A DNA stretch of 64,000 bases, taken from contig OX459109.1 of NCBI GenBank assembly GCA_949775045.1, forward strand, positions 15,608,632-15,672,631, in the 5' to 3' direction. Shown one piece after another: positions 25,397 to 52,074 of the stretch. Numbering within the stretch: position 1 is the stretch's first letter; the number at the start of each line of letters is the position of its first letter. The translations under genes were made by a program, and so were the position numbers. This stretch comes from Metridium senile. Its lineage: Eukaryota; Cnidaria; Anthozoa; Actiniaria; Metridiidae. A model generated the notes under the pieces. That model did no database searches, was not told the DNA's origin, and saw only the letters and a list, made by a program, of their open reading frames with translations.

Positions 25397-27050
25397 ATGG
25401 CGACCACTGTTCACATGTTTATAAGGTCCTCTCTCAAGAAATCATTATTTTCACCATTATACTGCCGAAATCTTCTTTTATTAAGAATACAGCCGTGTTC
25501 TTCAAATACAGGTTAGTCTCTTGAAATATATCAATTTGATTTTTCACTGTTGTTTGTGCAAAATTTTATCATACACAACTTCATCATGTTTATCAAAATA
25601 AGAATTATTAAGCTATTCTAAATTACAATAACTTCTTATTAACAAAGTCAAACTGCGAGAAATACAATTATATTGTATTAAAGATTGACTCAAAGTTTAA
25701 CCAAGTCGATGCCTGCCTGACTATTATAAACATTGATGTTTAATAAATATGACAACAAAAATGAGTGAAACAAAGCAAATAGTCCCCTTCAAAGTTCCCA
25801 GCGCCACCTTGATAGGTTGCCAGGCTTTTGCATCGAAGCAAGATGAACATTGAGCTTGCATTGATAGAGACCTTCTAACACCTTGTGGGACAATTATTCA
25901 CTTGTCTCTATCATTGCAAGCTCAATGTTCATCTTAGAATCTTATACTTCATTATTTTAAAGCGCGCTGATTGGCTGAGAACGAAACCGGATGCGAGGGT
26001 ATTTTGCGTGGAATACCCTCTCATCCGGTTTCTGAATTCATCGGAACGAGCAGTGAGCGTCTGGTTTTTGAAGCTTAAATTGAAGTATAAGATTCAAGGA
26101 AAATTCATTTTTGGACTCGGGAATTCCACGTTGAATTTCACTCGAAAAATCAATATCGCACTCATCGCTCTGCGGACTCCGCGATTCATGAGATATTGAT
26201 TTCTCTCGTGAAATTCAACATGGAATTCCCTCGTCCTCCAATGAATTTACCTATAATATATATATATGTATAATATTTCCTAAGGGCAGGGGTTTGAATC
26301 CTCCAGGCAGCACCTCTCCCCAACTGTGGTATTCAGAAATGTATATAGTCAGGCATTCCAAGATACCTAATCTAGCTTGGGAGACCTGCTGCCCCTAGAC
26401 GTATGTGTGCAATCTACTGTCAAATCATTTCTCCATGATCATGATTGTATCTTGTGTACCAGTGGATTCTTTATTATAAATAACATGGACTGCACAAATT
26501 CATGGGTGGCTTTGCGGTAAAAGCGCTGGCCTTTTCACCACTATGACCTAGGTTCGATTCACAGCTTGAGCAACAAGTCAATAGAGTTTGTTTGATGTGT
26601 TGTTGAATCTCTCCCATGTCACAAGGGTTTGGCAGAAGAAATTACTCTGTGGATCATAAAATAATCCTAAATATATAATATATGATCCAAAAGCTTGTGC
26701 TACTATATTGCATTTTACACACTGTTTTTTGTGAGATACATTGAAACATGTTTGATAATAAACCATCAAGTTTAAAATTATCAAAAACTGTTTTGATTTT
26801 AAAATTATATGATATTCTTTCAGGAGAGCAAAGTAAAAATGTAAATCAAGAAACTTGCACTGGAATTAACTATCTCAAGGAAGGGTCCGATCCACCACTG
26901 TTGCCAGATAATGAATATCCTGATTGGTTATGGAAACTTACAGAACCGAAAGAAGATACCACAGACCAGCAAAGTAAAGCTTACTGGAATCAACTTAATA
27001 AGAAACATAGGAGACAGGAGAATGAAATCAAAAAACAAAAAAGAATGTAA
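25397..27050 (+). CDS. MRPL54: Mitochondrial ribosomal protein L54
   Basis: Two exons, 25397-25511 and 26824-27050, join in frame to 113 aa (human 138). mL54 is a large-subunit protein of the mitochondrial ribosome. The first 35 residues are basic and hydrophobic with no acidic residue, as expected for a mitochondrial targeting sequence. The family core is clear: TCTGINYLKEGSDPPLLPDN, then EYPDWLWKL, then YWNQLNKKHRRQ with a lysine-rich end. An AATAAA overlaps the stop codon region (27050-27055). The 1.3-kb intron is largely made of four adjacent transposon remnants. Confidence 0.95.
25781..25935. mobile_element. Truncated palindromic element, MRPL54 intron
   Basis: Related to 18660-18862 (GCAAGCTCAATGTTCATCTT, TTGCATTGATAGAGAC). 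Its right terminal part is missing where the next element starts. Confidence 0.65.
25936..26096. mobile_element. Palindromic element, MRPL54 intron
   Basis: Terminal inverted repeat GAATCTTATACTTCA / TGAAGTATAAGATTC with an inner ACCGGATG...CATCCGGT palindrome. Confidence 0.75.
26101..26249. mobile_element. Palindromic element, MRPL54 intron
   Basis: Arms GGGAATTCCACGTTGAATTT and AAATTCAACATGGAATTCCC around a GACTCCGCGATTCATGAG centre. It abuts the previous element. Confidence 0.75.
26285..26590 (+). mobile_element. tRNA-related SINE-like sequence
   Basis: 26507-26517 (TGGCTTTGCGG) fits a Pol III A box and 26551-26562 (GGTTCGATTCAC) a B box at tRNA spacing. A second B-box-like GGTTTGAATCC lies at about 26290, followed by a 170-bp unique body. 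It does not fold as a complete tRNA, so a SINE remnant is the better reading. Confidence 0.45.
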
Positions 27051-29527
27051 ATAAAAAATATTCATATATCAACTGGAAAAAAACATTATTTTATTTAGGG
27101 GTTAGAGACTGAAGTGAGTTCTTTATCGGCAAATACAGGCACGCGCTGACTGTTCAATTAACAATAAATTTTAAACACTGCACAAGGCCTTAGGTCGAGT
27201 GCATTATGAAGAAATATTGAGTTCATTGCACAGTCAGCAAGTGACTGTATCTGCCGTTAAAGAACAAATGAAAAGTCTCTAACTCTTTTAATATTTAAAT
27301 GGAGTTTGCTGAATGTTTGCTTTGCGTGCATTATCGATGCATAACAGCACTCCACATGATCAATTTGAGCCAATTGGGAACTCAGATTTTGTACAGTGAA
27401 CAAAATATTAATGATAGATAGCAGTCGACTAATTATGTAAAGTTTCTTAAAATCACTGGTGGTGTGCTGAGACTACTAGGGGGATGCCGTTTGGATAGAG
27501 TTGCACCGCCAGACCCCATTTTAGTTGTATTCGGTATTTAAGTTCTTTTGTCAAATTTCTGTATCCAGTGTAAGGCAATTTTGGGTTAAATGCACATACT
27601 CGTACAGCAAAAGAAATATAAAAAACAGTTGGAATTCTAAAATGCAGTTTCGTGCGGTAAATAACGTAGGAAACGATTATCTTGGTGTAGCGGGTCACGG
27701 AGCGGCCGAGGTAGTCTGGGTACGAGAGTGAACAAATTCCCGCCATTTCTGTGTGACAAGCGCGCGTTTGCACTTAATTGCGCGCCTTTCCGAACATGGA
27801 GTTCATTCAGTTCCGAAAACTGGCGTTCGATTTTTTTCGTAACGAAACCTTCTGATATATCTAACTAAAAGGTAAGTTATTATAAGTAAAACTAGTGTAT
27901 TCTTTAAAATAAATAATGTCGATAAAAATATAGATAGCACATCATTTTTTTTAGGTGTTTATATTAAGTTTTTGAAACTATTCTTAAAAAAAATGATCAC
28001 TAATAAGAATTATAGAACTAAAATACAAACGTCATCGTGTTTATGTAAACAGAAAGACATTCGTTTATCTTATCTTCTAAAACAAGAGACAAAGAAAATA
28101 TTGTTGGTGCTCGATAAACACTAGAATTCTAGCACACTTGAACTTTGAAGTTCTTTCAAAGTTAATGTAAATTGGAGCCACTCAAAACCTTCACTTTCGA
28201 AGTTAAGTAAGCTTTTAGGCCTTTAGCCTACGTGCAGCAAGAATTAAGGCAAACGTCTTAGAGAGATCATCAGCGATATTTAATTTTGAAAAAGAGGATT
28301 TGAAACGAAGGCAAAAACTGCTTTTGACGACAAAAAAAGAACAATACTTCGTCCTTTTTGACGATATATCCGGGATGATATTTCATTGTGAAGACAGTGT
28401 TGTTTTTCCCATACATTTTATAAAACGAAGATAAGAAAAACTCGGATGTTTAAAAGTTTTAGTATTCAAATACAGTCGACTCTTTTGTAAGCGACCACCC
28501 TCGGACAAGAAGAAAGTGGTCGCCTTCGAGAACTTTCACACAGGAAGCCCAAACCATGAGAACCCTATCACATAAAGCCCAAACCATGCATAATTTGCAG
28601 AAACCCATCCAGACACATGTCAAAAATTATCAACGAATTTCAAAATTACTGTATTTTATTTATTCTGACTGGGTATCTCTAAAGATGTTTTAGGTATTGT
28701 TTTTCAAAAGTCAGCAGTTTCATGACTCTGGGCTTATGAGAGAGGAAAAACAATGAAAACCCTTAAGGTGGTCGCAGTGGCTTATGAGAGGGTCGCTTAC
28801 TAGAGAGATTTATTACAAAGTTGATATAGGAAAAAATGGGAAATTGAAATAGTGGTTGCTTATGGGAGATGGTCGCTTACAAGAGTCAACTGTATCCAAA
28901 ACAGAACTTGACACTTTGAATGCATTTACTCATTTCTCATGGTTGCTGTCTTAACATAACTCTTGGAAAGAAGACAAATAATGTATAAACACACGATAAC
29001 TTTTTATTTACGAAAAATTACTATTTTAGTTTTTGTAGTGATGATATATATGACCTATCATTAATGTACAATGGATTTATTCAAACAAGGCTATTTACAC
29101 AGCCCAATGCCGATTTACAGTCCAAACGACCTAACACTTTATCTTAACGGTCGTCAAATTAAAACATTCCACAATTAGATAAATGAATGGAGATTATTGG
29201 AGGAGAACATCTCCTTATATTTCAATTCAATCATTTGGAATTAGTAGTTTCCATTTTTCCTATTTTTATTTATTCCCATTCAAATATGTAATTGCTGATA
29301 AATGAGAACGTCTGTAAGCATCGTATGCTTAAGCTTATAACAAACACAACTCCTTAACAAAATGTCTTTTCAACATTGTGAATAACAAAGCTCTCTCCAA
29401 GTTATAGAGAGATATGATATGATACATTAGTAAAAATGCCTTTTCTCAACATCAACAATGAGTCCTTTTACAAATATTTTTACACTGAAATCACACCATT
29501 GTTTTGTTTTAGTTATTGTACTGTTGA
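27051..29527. other. Spacer MRPL54/Groucho 3' ends
   Basis: Contains two palindromic elements (27100-27284 with ends GTTAGAGACT...AGTCTCTAAC; 28471-28895 with ends TACAGTCGACTCTTTTGTAA), a GC-richer promoter-like stretch (about 27640-27880), and the Groucho 3' UTR with minus-strand AATAAA signals at 29265-29274. No gene was recognised. Confidence 0.5.
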
Positions 29528-42853
<13,326 letters not shown>

Positions 42854-43252
42854 GCTGCCCAGAAGATCCAATAACCACTAGACGAAATTGAAGAGCAAAT
42901 GAGAGTTGAACTAAGCTGAAATTTCTCAGGGGCCCCTTAAGAGTTGTTTAGGAGCACAGTAGAAGTACTCAAGCATTTCTGACTAACCGTCGATGTTCAC
43001 GGCTCGATCGACTACCGAACAGTATCTTGAAATCCAAACAAATTCACACTTGGACAAACACGACGATAGCTTCTTAAAGTAATCCTGTTTCACAAGGTTT
43101 CTGGTTGATTCAAGTTAACTTCTCGTCTTCCTCACATGAACTCCACGCCGAGTCTTGAACAAATATAAAGCTTGAAATCGACACAGCAAAATGACACGGC
43201 AAACGCGGCACGCGGTGAGCAACTTGTAACACCATAACACCCTGGGGGAACA

Positions 43253-43262
43253 CCATATATGG
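43253..43262. promoter_or_regulatory. Perfect CArG box upstream of Groucho
   Basis: CCATATATGG fits the SRF consensus CC(A/T)6GG exactly and is palindromic. It lies 400 bp upstream of the Groucho start codon, where a core promoter could be. Function is inferred only from the motif. Confidence 0.35.
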
Positions 43263-43669
43263 CAAGTGTTTAATCTATATTTATTGCCAATCTAGTCAAA
43301 ACCAATCACCAATGACGCCAAGAGGGAAAATATCCCACGTGGTTTTGAGTCATCTTGTGGGGTAAACAAGGTCCAATCATCATGGAGAGTGTGTGAAAAA
43401 ACACCCGAGACACCTGCATTCTTGTCGCCTTAATAAGATCAAGAGTGTCATACAGACTTTAACGAGCTGCTTGAGATGTCAATCAAAGTAACGTGGTACA
43501 GTGTTGACAAAGTCTTAGCCCCTCCCACCTCTCTCTTTGAACGAACGCTTTGTAAATTGGTTTTCAATATCGTAAATCAAACAATGAAAAACGACAAATT
43601 GCTCAACGTTGACCAATCGAATCGAGACTAGCAAACCACATTACGTCTGTTTGGTAACTATTCTTAATG

Positions 43670-43855
43670 TTAGCGGTCAAAGCGGTTGAATTTTGGAATT
43701 TTTTTCACGGCTTTTTGAATGGTCTGTCGAGCATGAAAGGGTTTGGGCCATCCTTTATTCTCGCTGGAGCACAACCGCTGTGTTTTCATCAATACTATCC
43801 CTGATGTGTTATTCAACTCAATATTTGCCTTCCGCTTCAAGGCGTTAGTGTTCAT
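43670..43855 (-). CDS. Small basic reading frame of unknown identity
   Basis: 61 codons, rich in K, R and N, starting with an ATG that directly follows a good acceptor-like TTTTCTTTGTAG. It could be the terminal exon of an unrecognised gene, an upstream Groucho exon in another frame, or chance. I recognise no family and found no convincing partner exon. Confidence 0.2.
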   Translation of the reverse strand: MNTNALKRKANIELNNTSGIVLMKTQRLCSSENKGWPKPFHARQTIQKAVKKIPKFNRFDR

Positions 43856-46676
43856 CTACAAAGAAAATTACTAGCACAATTGGAATTTCTAATGTATGTG
43901 TACCAATCGAACCCTTTAAAAAATATTTGATTTTGTTATCAACAAATTGAATGTGGAAGAAAGCGGATCCTTAATCTCTTGGCTCAGTAGATTACACCCG
44001 GCGGGCATTTACAAATATATACAATCTTGGCGCCTTGCTGTCGCTTTGCCGACACATTGATTTCTATAGATAAAAGCTTAATTAACACAATAATCGGGAT
44101 CTGAGTGTTGCTAATTAGTGTCGGTATAATTACGTAAATTACAGACTGTAATCGTAATAATGACTTGAGAATATTTAATGAAAAAACATGGAGGACAGGT
44201 CACGTGGGCTATTTATAAGCAACAACAATTTAAGGGTCAAGAAGATGACGACGATGATTGGATGGCTGTCGTTCAGTGATAGACGACACAAGACTGTGAT
44301 CACTAGTTGATGTTTATCGTCGTGACACGTGCTTTGAGTCTATATGCTAAAGCTATTCTTTCTAAGATGGCTTTTTGAAACAGAAGCGACCAGGAAACAA
44401 ACACGGACTAAAATGCAATTAGATTTGACAGCCTCAAACAAAGCCATTTAGATCATTCAACCACCGTCCATCTGTATTTGTTTGATTTGGCCTAGACTAA
44501 GACTTGAATGCGTCCTGCTTCCAAGAATGGTTTGCTCTAGCTATTGTACACTTGTTCGTTTAATGTTAAATTAAGATTTTGTGCTGTTGACACACCTTGT
44601 TTTTCAAGAGACAGTAATCACGGGCTATTAAATTACTGACCTTCATACTCAAGTAACTTTTTATTTCATACTGTACACTGTATATTCTTAAGTAATCGTT
44701 ATATACAGAGCGTGGTTCAAGGAACTAAATATATATTGATGGTGGTCGCGTTGATAAATGAAGAACAATTACCAGCACTGAACAAAAATTAGTACGCAGA
44801 TGTTGTTAGCACGATTGATTGAAATCATTAGGTAGTTTTGTGAAATGGCCTTATGGATAACCACTATATCTTTAAAAAGTCATAAATGACCGACCCTATA
44901 TATCAATAACACGCGGAGATGATCCCCGTCCAGCTTACATAAACATCAAAACTTCCTTTATAAGGTTCTACGGTGATATTTCAAAACTCAGTTAAACCAA
45001 AACGCGGGCTCCCTTAGTTAAGCTTTCAGACCGCAACAAAACAAACCTTTTTGATTATTTGAAAGTATTTGTCAAAGCTTATCAGTAAATATAGAATTAG
45101 ACCGCAGTATATGCCGCCAACGCGCGCGGTACTCCCAAGAGTGTGCCATTGAATTGAATGAAAAGGACAATTAATGGAACGACATAGGTTGTTTTGTTCT
45201 GAAGCCGGTTTGAAACGAACGACCACAAACCACGAAAATCTATCATCACTGAATGGGGTCACTGAAGCTGAACATGTTTATCTTGTGGTTGATGAATTAT
45301 TCAAGAACGATAAAATGAAAATGTTCGGACAACACAGCTGCTCCAGAGTGGTGTTTCTGTTGATAGTGAAGATAATGAATGACTCTCCTTGCCAATGGAC
45401 TTCGAATTAAGAACTCCCTTTAAGATACCCTCTCAAATGAGAAAAACAAGCGCTCAAAAACTACTTTTCCTAATCCCAAAACGGGCGAATAGAAAAACCC
45501 TTTATTGAAACAATTGACAACACCTTGTACGGGTACAAAGAAATCGATTTATTACATTGGGTACTTGCCTCACATTTTTAAGAAGAATTAAATAAACCTA
45601 TCTCTTAGAAATATAATCAAACATCTATGGAATGAATAATAAAAAAGAAAGGATGATTTATTATGTTCCTGAGGTATTTCAGTCGTAACGTTGTCTTTAT
45701 TGATTTTAAAGAGGCTCAACATATTTCCTTTAATAAAAGTTACAGACGTCATGTCAAAATTAGGCGAATATACGGCACAGCAGCGGGGCTTTTTGTTATT
45801 CTTAGATATAACACGCAAATTTGTACAAAAATACAGGAAAAACCAAGAAAAATCAAAAATTCGTATGACCAACTCGAATTTAATGCCACTCAGCATTTCC
45901 AAAATAAAACTTTTTTGCTTTCTTAATTTGCCATTATTGCTGTTTCTAAACGGAAGAGTTAACACTGAATAAGAGAGAAAGTGAAAATAATGAACGTCAT
46001 CATCAACCACTTTTCATTCATTTCAATCGTTTGACATTAACTGTGGTTTGCTCTTAAAATTATCGATGCATAGAAAAATGAGAGTGAATAATAAGACTCT
46101 CGAACGTTTAATCTGCGACGTTCGAGGATCAATTTCAACGGCAGATTTACCTATTCTTATTTACTCGAATCAAGTTTACTTTGACATTCTGTCGAAACTT
46201 GAGGGCTTTGAGTGTCTTTAAAATAAATAATAATTTGTTGCTTTTTAAAAGGCTGAATCAATAACTCTTGCTGCATACACAAAGATATATAAATATGTAA
46301 TACATGAGCCAACATAAAGATTGTATATATCGGACGACGAACAGCACCGCCCTAGTGGGACACCGCAATAGAAACCACATTTCTTTGTTTCATTTCGATT
46401 CATAGCTCGATTGTCGAGGGATTTTTTGACCCAATTATAAAACCTTTCATTCAGGACGTAAGATGATATTTGCATTTGGAAAGTAAACAATATCGTTAGA
46501 TCTTTGAATAACGAAAAAGAAAAACCTTTCAGACGAACTGTGTAAACAAATATTAAAAGCCTTAAGGCAATTTTTCAAATCCATTTCAATGATAGTAACT
46601 TGTTTTTCTTTCCTAACACAAAGTATTCTAGCTAATCGGCTGTTTTGGTGTATATTATTTTAGAAGTAACTGTACC

Positions 46677-46844
<168 letters not shown>

Positions 46845-49800
46845 ACTAGTTAGTAGTTTTTTCTTTTCTAAATAACGTGTTATAAACCGCAAATAAACCC
46901 ATTCAAGAAAATGCGGCTCAATTTGAATATAACATTGAACTGATTCTTGGCGATGTTGTTTTCAGATAAGTGCAATTAACTTTGCTATACTTAGAATGGA
47001 TATTAAACGTCACAGATTAACGGTGACAGACCCGCCGCCAACTTGGGCTCTCAAGAAGTGGTAGGCTTATGTCAAGGGGGTTATACACGAATACTGGAAC
47101 CTCTTTGGATTAATCATAAAAACTAAAAAGTGCTTGGAGACTTATGAGTCATTTAAAGCTCAAAAAGAAAAGCCTAAATCTGATAATAAATTACTCTCGA
47201 AAACGCTCGTTACGTATTCCGCTTAGGTTTGAGTCAAGCGAAACATCGCAAAAGGATATCAATAAACATTTCTGTTTTGTTGACACTTTTACTTTCTAAA
47301 AACGAAAGTGGCATTTGTTCAAAACATGTTTTGACAAGTTTTTCTTACACCTTGCATAACATGAACAAAACAATACTTCTACCTATATTTGGTTCACTCA
47401 ATTTACTCTAACTATATATAGCTATCATAATTAAATCGTCTATTCATCCTTTCTTTCATTGACCATTCTTTGTATTCTATCTACCACTTCCTAGTTGCTT
47501 ACTAAACGGAATAAGAAATCAAGAAATGCATTAAAAGGCTGTCATACCGAGTCCCTTCATTAAGCACGAAATATGATCTCATCTTTTTCATCCTTCTAAT
47601 CTAAATATATCTATCTATATCAACCAACTGATTTTCTTTATATTTTAAAAGGTTTTGTTCTATCTTTTTTGCTTCCGATGCTATCTCCGGAGCGCAATGT
47701 TACCGGTCAGTGACAATCTTAAAAATCATTCTGAGTTTTCTCGGAACTCTACATTAAACACAGCTAAAGCCTATTAAGTAAATATAGCGCAAGTGTGAAA
47801 ATTCACGCATTATTTATTTGAGGTAATACCAAAAATGGTTTAACATATAATTACCGTTAGTCGTTAATATTTTATAGTATTTTCATAATTAGCGGTAAGG
47901 AAAAAAATATTAACAAACCTACGATAAGTAATGTGAAATTTTTATAAAAAGAAACACGATAGAAAATGGGAAAAAATGAATAACAGGAACTTTAGCAGAA
48001 GGGAAATAGATTAAAGGAAACCGAATGGAAGGGAAGTGAAAGGGAAGTGAATGAGAAGTAAAGCCGGCCCGGAAATGAACTTGTATCATGTACAAAAAAG
48101 TAAGAATTTCTAATAATAGCCAGTGGTAAAAGCAATTACAGAAAAATGGACAAAATCTGCCATCTTGATAACACGGAAAAAAACGAAATGAGATTCTCTT
48201 TCTTGGCCTAAGTGATATTTTTAAACTAGACGTTCAACTGAAAACCTAGAATATATACCAATGGGGTTTTAAAAACTCGGCTGATATCGATCAAATTTAT
48301 ATGTGCCAGTTCTTATGTATATTCAATATTGTGTTTTTAATTGCGTTCACATTATAAGACAGATAGCAAGTCAGAGTATCAACATACTTCCTTAGTAACA
48401 ATCTCCCAATATCTCGACAAAGTGGCGAATCTGCGGCGTATGATGAATTAAAAGCAAGGCAACCACGATGTACATTGTTGATAATTATAATCGTCCAAGT
48501 TATAAATTCTGTACATAATGAGCAGCAAAATAAACACAAAGAACATTGTCAATAAACCCAATGTAATTGGAGGAGTTAGAAAACGGACCACGACTTCAAA
48601 TACACCCCCACAGACTAATTCATCACTCAAAACCTGAAACTAACCATCAGAAATCGTGTAAAAAACTGTTAGCATCAGAAAGATCTAGATTAAGACGGAG
48701 TATTTTTACGCTTTTAATTTAAAGTATACGGCTATAAGAGTGTTTGCTGTAGTTTCTGCTAAAAACTGTTAAAACCAATATCTAGCGTCAATCACATTTT
48801 CGCACAGGTAAACACTGAGTAATTAAACAATGATTTCAATCTGACAGAGTTGAAATAGTGGTCACTTTACTCATCCGTCGGTTTACACACTCACAAAAAA
48901 CTATGCCATACTTAGTTGATAATTAACCATTATTTTAGAATTAAAACGTTCTTTTTTTGGTCAGTAACTAGTAGTTGAGTAATAACGCAACAATTACGCA
49001 ACAAACGGCTAAAAACTGTCCCTGTAATGTCGTTGTTGGGAGTGAATATATCAAGAGAATAGAAAAATGCAATTAAGAAAGAAGTACAAACAAGCTTTTC
49101 TCATAGGCTTTTTGTTCAAATATTGATTTTAAAAGTCAAATTGAACAGCCAAGTGATTGATGTAGGGCTCTTTTAAATGTTTTAAGATCGCCTTAGTTTA
49201 CTTTAGGGCTTTTGATTAATGTTCCGAACGGCTCCAAATATTGGTGATTACAATTATTCTACTAACTAGCCAGCCAGCTTTGCACTAGACAACGGTTGGA
49301 CTAAATGGATAAAGCCTGCTTATATTAAAATCGAATCTCCTTTAGTGCGTCATTTATTGGCATTTTGTCATGACTACAGTACTAGAAAAGTCGTTATTGT
49401 TGGTTCACCTTCCACTAGAATATACACAGGCTCTTGAACCTGTCCGTCTGTGGACCATTTCAGTCTTTTCTCAGTCTACCTGTGTGTACAATGTTGGTCT
49501 TACGGCGACAGTAGAACATCCTAGATAATAAACGACGTGAGATATTCTTGTTATCATATACTGACTACATTTACGTGCGACTACTCGAAATATCATCGAT
49601 TTCCGCTGCGAGATAACACAGGCTTTTAAGCAAGTCACTAGGCTAACCCGGAGCTCTTTGAGATATCATATAGGAAGATTTAATTACCCATTACTTTGCT
49701 AGCACCCATTTAACAATATAGATATAACTTTTTGATTAGAAATATTCATATTATTCATTGAATTATCTCAAGAAAGCCATCAGTTTGAAAAAAGGATCTG

Positions 49801-52074
49801 TTAATGGTGTATAGTGTTCTAATGTACTGAAAACTGATCTTAACAGTTAGTAGGACAGCTGCCACACCCACGTGACACTTTAAATCATTTCAACTATAAT
49901 GCACTGCCTGGGGTTATATAGTGAGTTTTTAGTGCTATCATGACACTAGACAATAAAAACCATTTGCTGTGGCGAAGTAGAGGGTAAATCCATTGTTATC
50001 ACCCAGAATGGATGTGGTCATGGGCTTCCTGTTTAGCCTCCTTACGTTCAATAAAACCGTTACGAAATAAGGGGAAAAGGAAGGAGTAGATATAGTGTTC
50101 TCTATGGTGATCTCTATGGTGAAAATACAAAATAACAGCCATTTATTGTGGAGGTTTAGGTTTTTTTGTGCGCTTATAGTACGAGGACAATCACACTCTG
50201 GAAAATATTACTTGAAAACTGACTAATAGCAAGCTAACCAATCAGCGCATGGGATTTCCATTGTATAGAGTGTTTGCACTGAAACTAAGAAAAATAACTA
50301 GTTCTGTCTGTAGTGGATATATTATCGAAAACTAAAGTATTGGTGTGAATTAGCTTTTTTTAGTGGTAACAAGAGCCCAGCAGCACTCTACGTATATACA
50401 TTTCCCTGGAACAAAAGGACATACTACTGATTATAGTACCCTCAAAGAACATTGAACGAATTGATAATATAAGTGGACGCAAAGGTCTCTGGGACGACTG
50501 CACAATCCTCCTTTAGTACCCTCATAGGGAACCAATAAATAGGACAGAAATAAATGCCTGCGTGCAAAAAATATTAGGACAGAAATAGTTGACAACAATA
50601 GTCAAAAGTCATCATTAGTCGCATTTTAACTAAAAAGGGGTGCTTTCATGACTCCACCCCTCATCCCCCGAGAACAAGGTTTATACGATTACGCAGCCTT
50701 CTCGGCAACATTTAGAGGGATATGATGTAAAACAATGTTTTTGTGCAGCTTTGTACTCATTAAACACATTTGGTAACATTTTTGTCCAAGATTGTAGGGT
50801 CTGCTACTTGGTGAGAAGATGGGAGAAAAGATGGCAGCCCCTCTCACTAGACACTGGGTTTCCGAATATGACCTCAAACTGTCAAATATGTACGAGCTAT
50901 ATTAAGTGACGATAGATATAAAATATACGTGTTATCAATGGAGACGTAAAGGAGCCGATTACTATCAATAACTGATACTAGACGATAATATCTATCTAGA
51001 GGCTACAGAATCAGGTTAATTAGAGATCCATTGCAAACCCTGTTGATGACTGTTTTAAACGATTTTAATTACAGAAAACATATTTCCAGAGGACATCAAA
51101 AACATAATCTTCTAGATAACAAAATAAATTAGTTAATTATTTTGTTGTTTGAACAAAGCTGTCTTCTGATTTGTTCTCCATAGACATCGTTGAGGGAGGG
51201 GTGCATGGGGTGAAGGATAAAAGAGAGGGGGGGGGGAGTGCGTCTGTTTTGATAAAGGGAAATGATGCCGATAATAAGAATGATGGCTGTAACGATGATG
51301 TCAGTAAGACTATGATGTGATGATGATAATGTTGCCGATTCAAGTGAAAGTCATGATGACAATGGCATCGTAATGTTGATCACAGTGAAAGCTAAGATTA
51401 TCATTAAGACTTCAGCGAAAACACTATATTCATGAAATCGAACCAAATTGCTCCTGTATTAATCGTCAGTCGCTATTTCAAAGAGGAGTAAAGTTGTAAC
51501 GAGGTATCGTTTGTATGATGTTTCTGGTTCAACCAGCGTCACTGAATGTGTATGACACCAAAGTTACACGTATAGTTTTAGGAGTCTTTATTATGTTCTC
51601 TAAGCACTAATAACAATGTGCATATAATAGACGGCATATCCTGTATAAAGACACGTACTACACTTTGCGATGACCAAGACGTTATTAAAGGATAATAAAA
51701 CCCTAGTCACTAAGGAAACCACTTAACCTAATGAGCGATATACTAATGCAACTTTAATAAATGATGCTCACTACAGCTAAAACATTCAGTCATAATCCTT
51801 TGCAGTACTTTAAACATTTAAAGAGTTAAAACGTAGATTAGAGGTGCAATTGTTAGCTGTGAGTTCATAAAGGAGTCATATAATAACTGAATGTCTAGCT
51901 GTTAACAATCGATTTTCAATGGTTCGCTGGTTTGTTCGATTTGTAGTGTGTCTGTGGGTGTCATTTAGGTTTCTGTTTCCCATATTGTTGCAGGAGGCGT
52001 TGATTTACCACACTGATAGTGGTGTGGTAGTAGGTTAACACATGTGGACTAGTCCACTAACACCGCCTCGTTCT

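Noticed and set aside
26504..26577. tRNA gene
   Set aside because: A and B boxes are present but acceptor and anticodon stems do not pair; better read as a SINE remnant.
45588..46010. 140-codon reading frame on the minus strand
   Set aside because: Aromatic-rich composition from AT-rich DNA, an overlapping frame on the other strand, no motif recognised.
46245..46490. Reverse-transcriptase-like fragment (YCGVPLG)
   Set aside because: Only one short motif, with the rest not matching in any single frame; too weak to call a LINE remnant.
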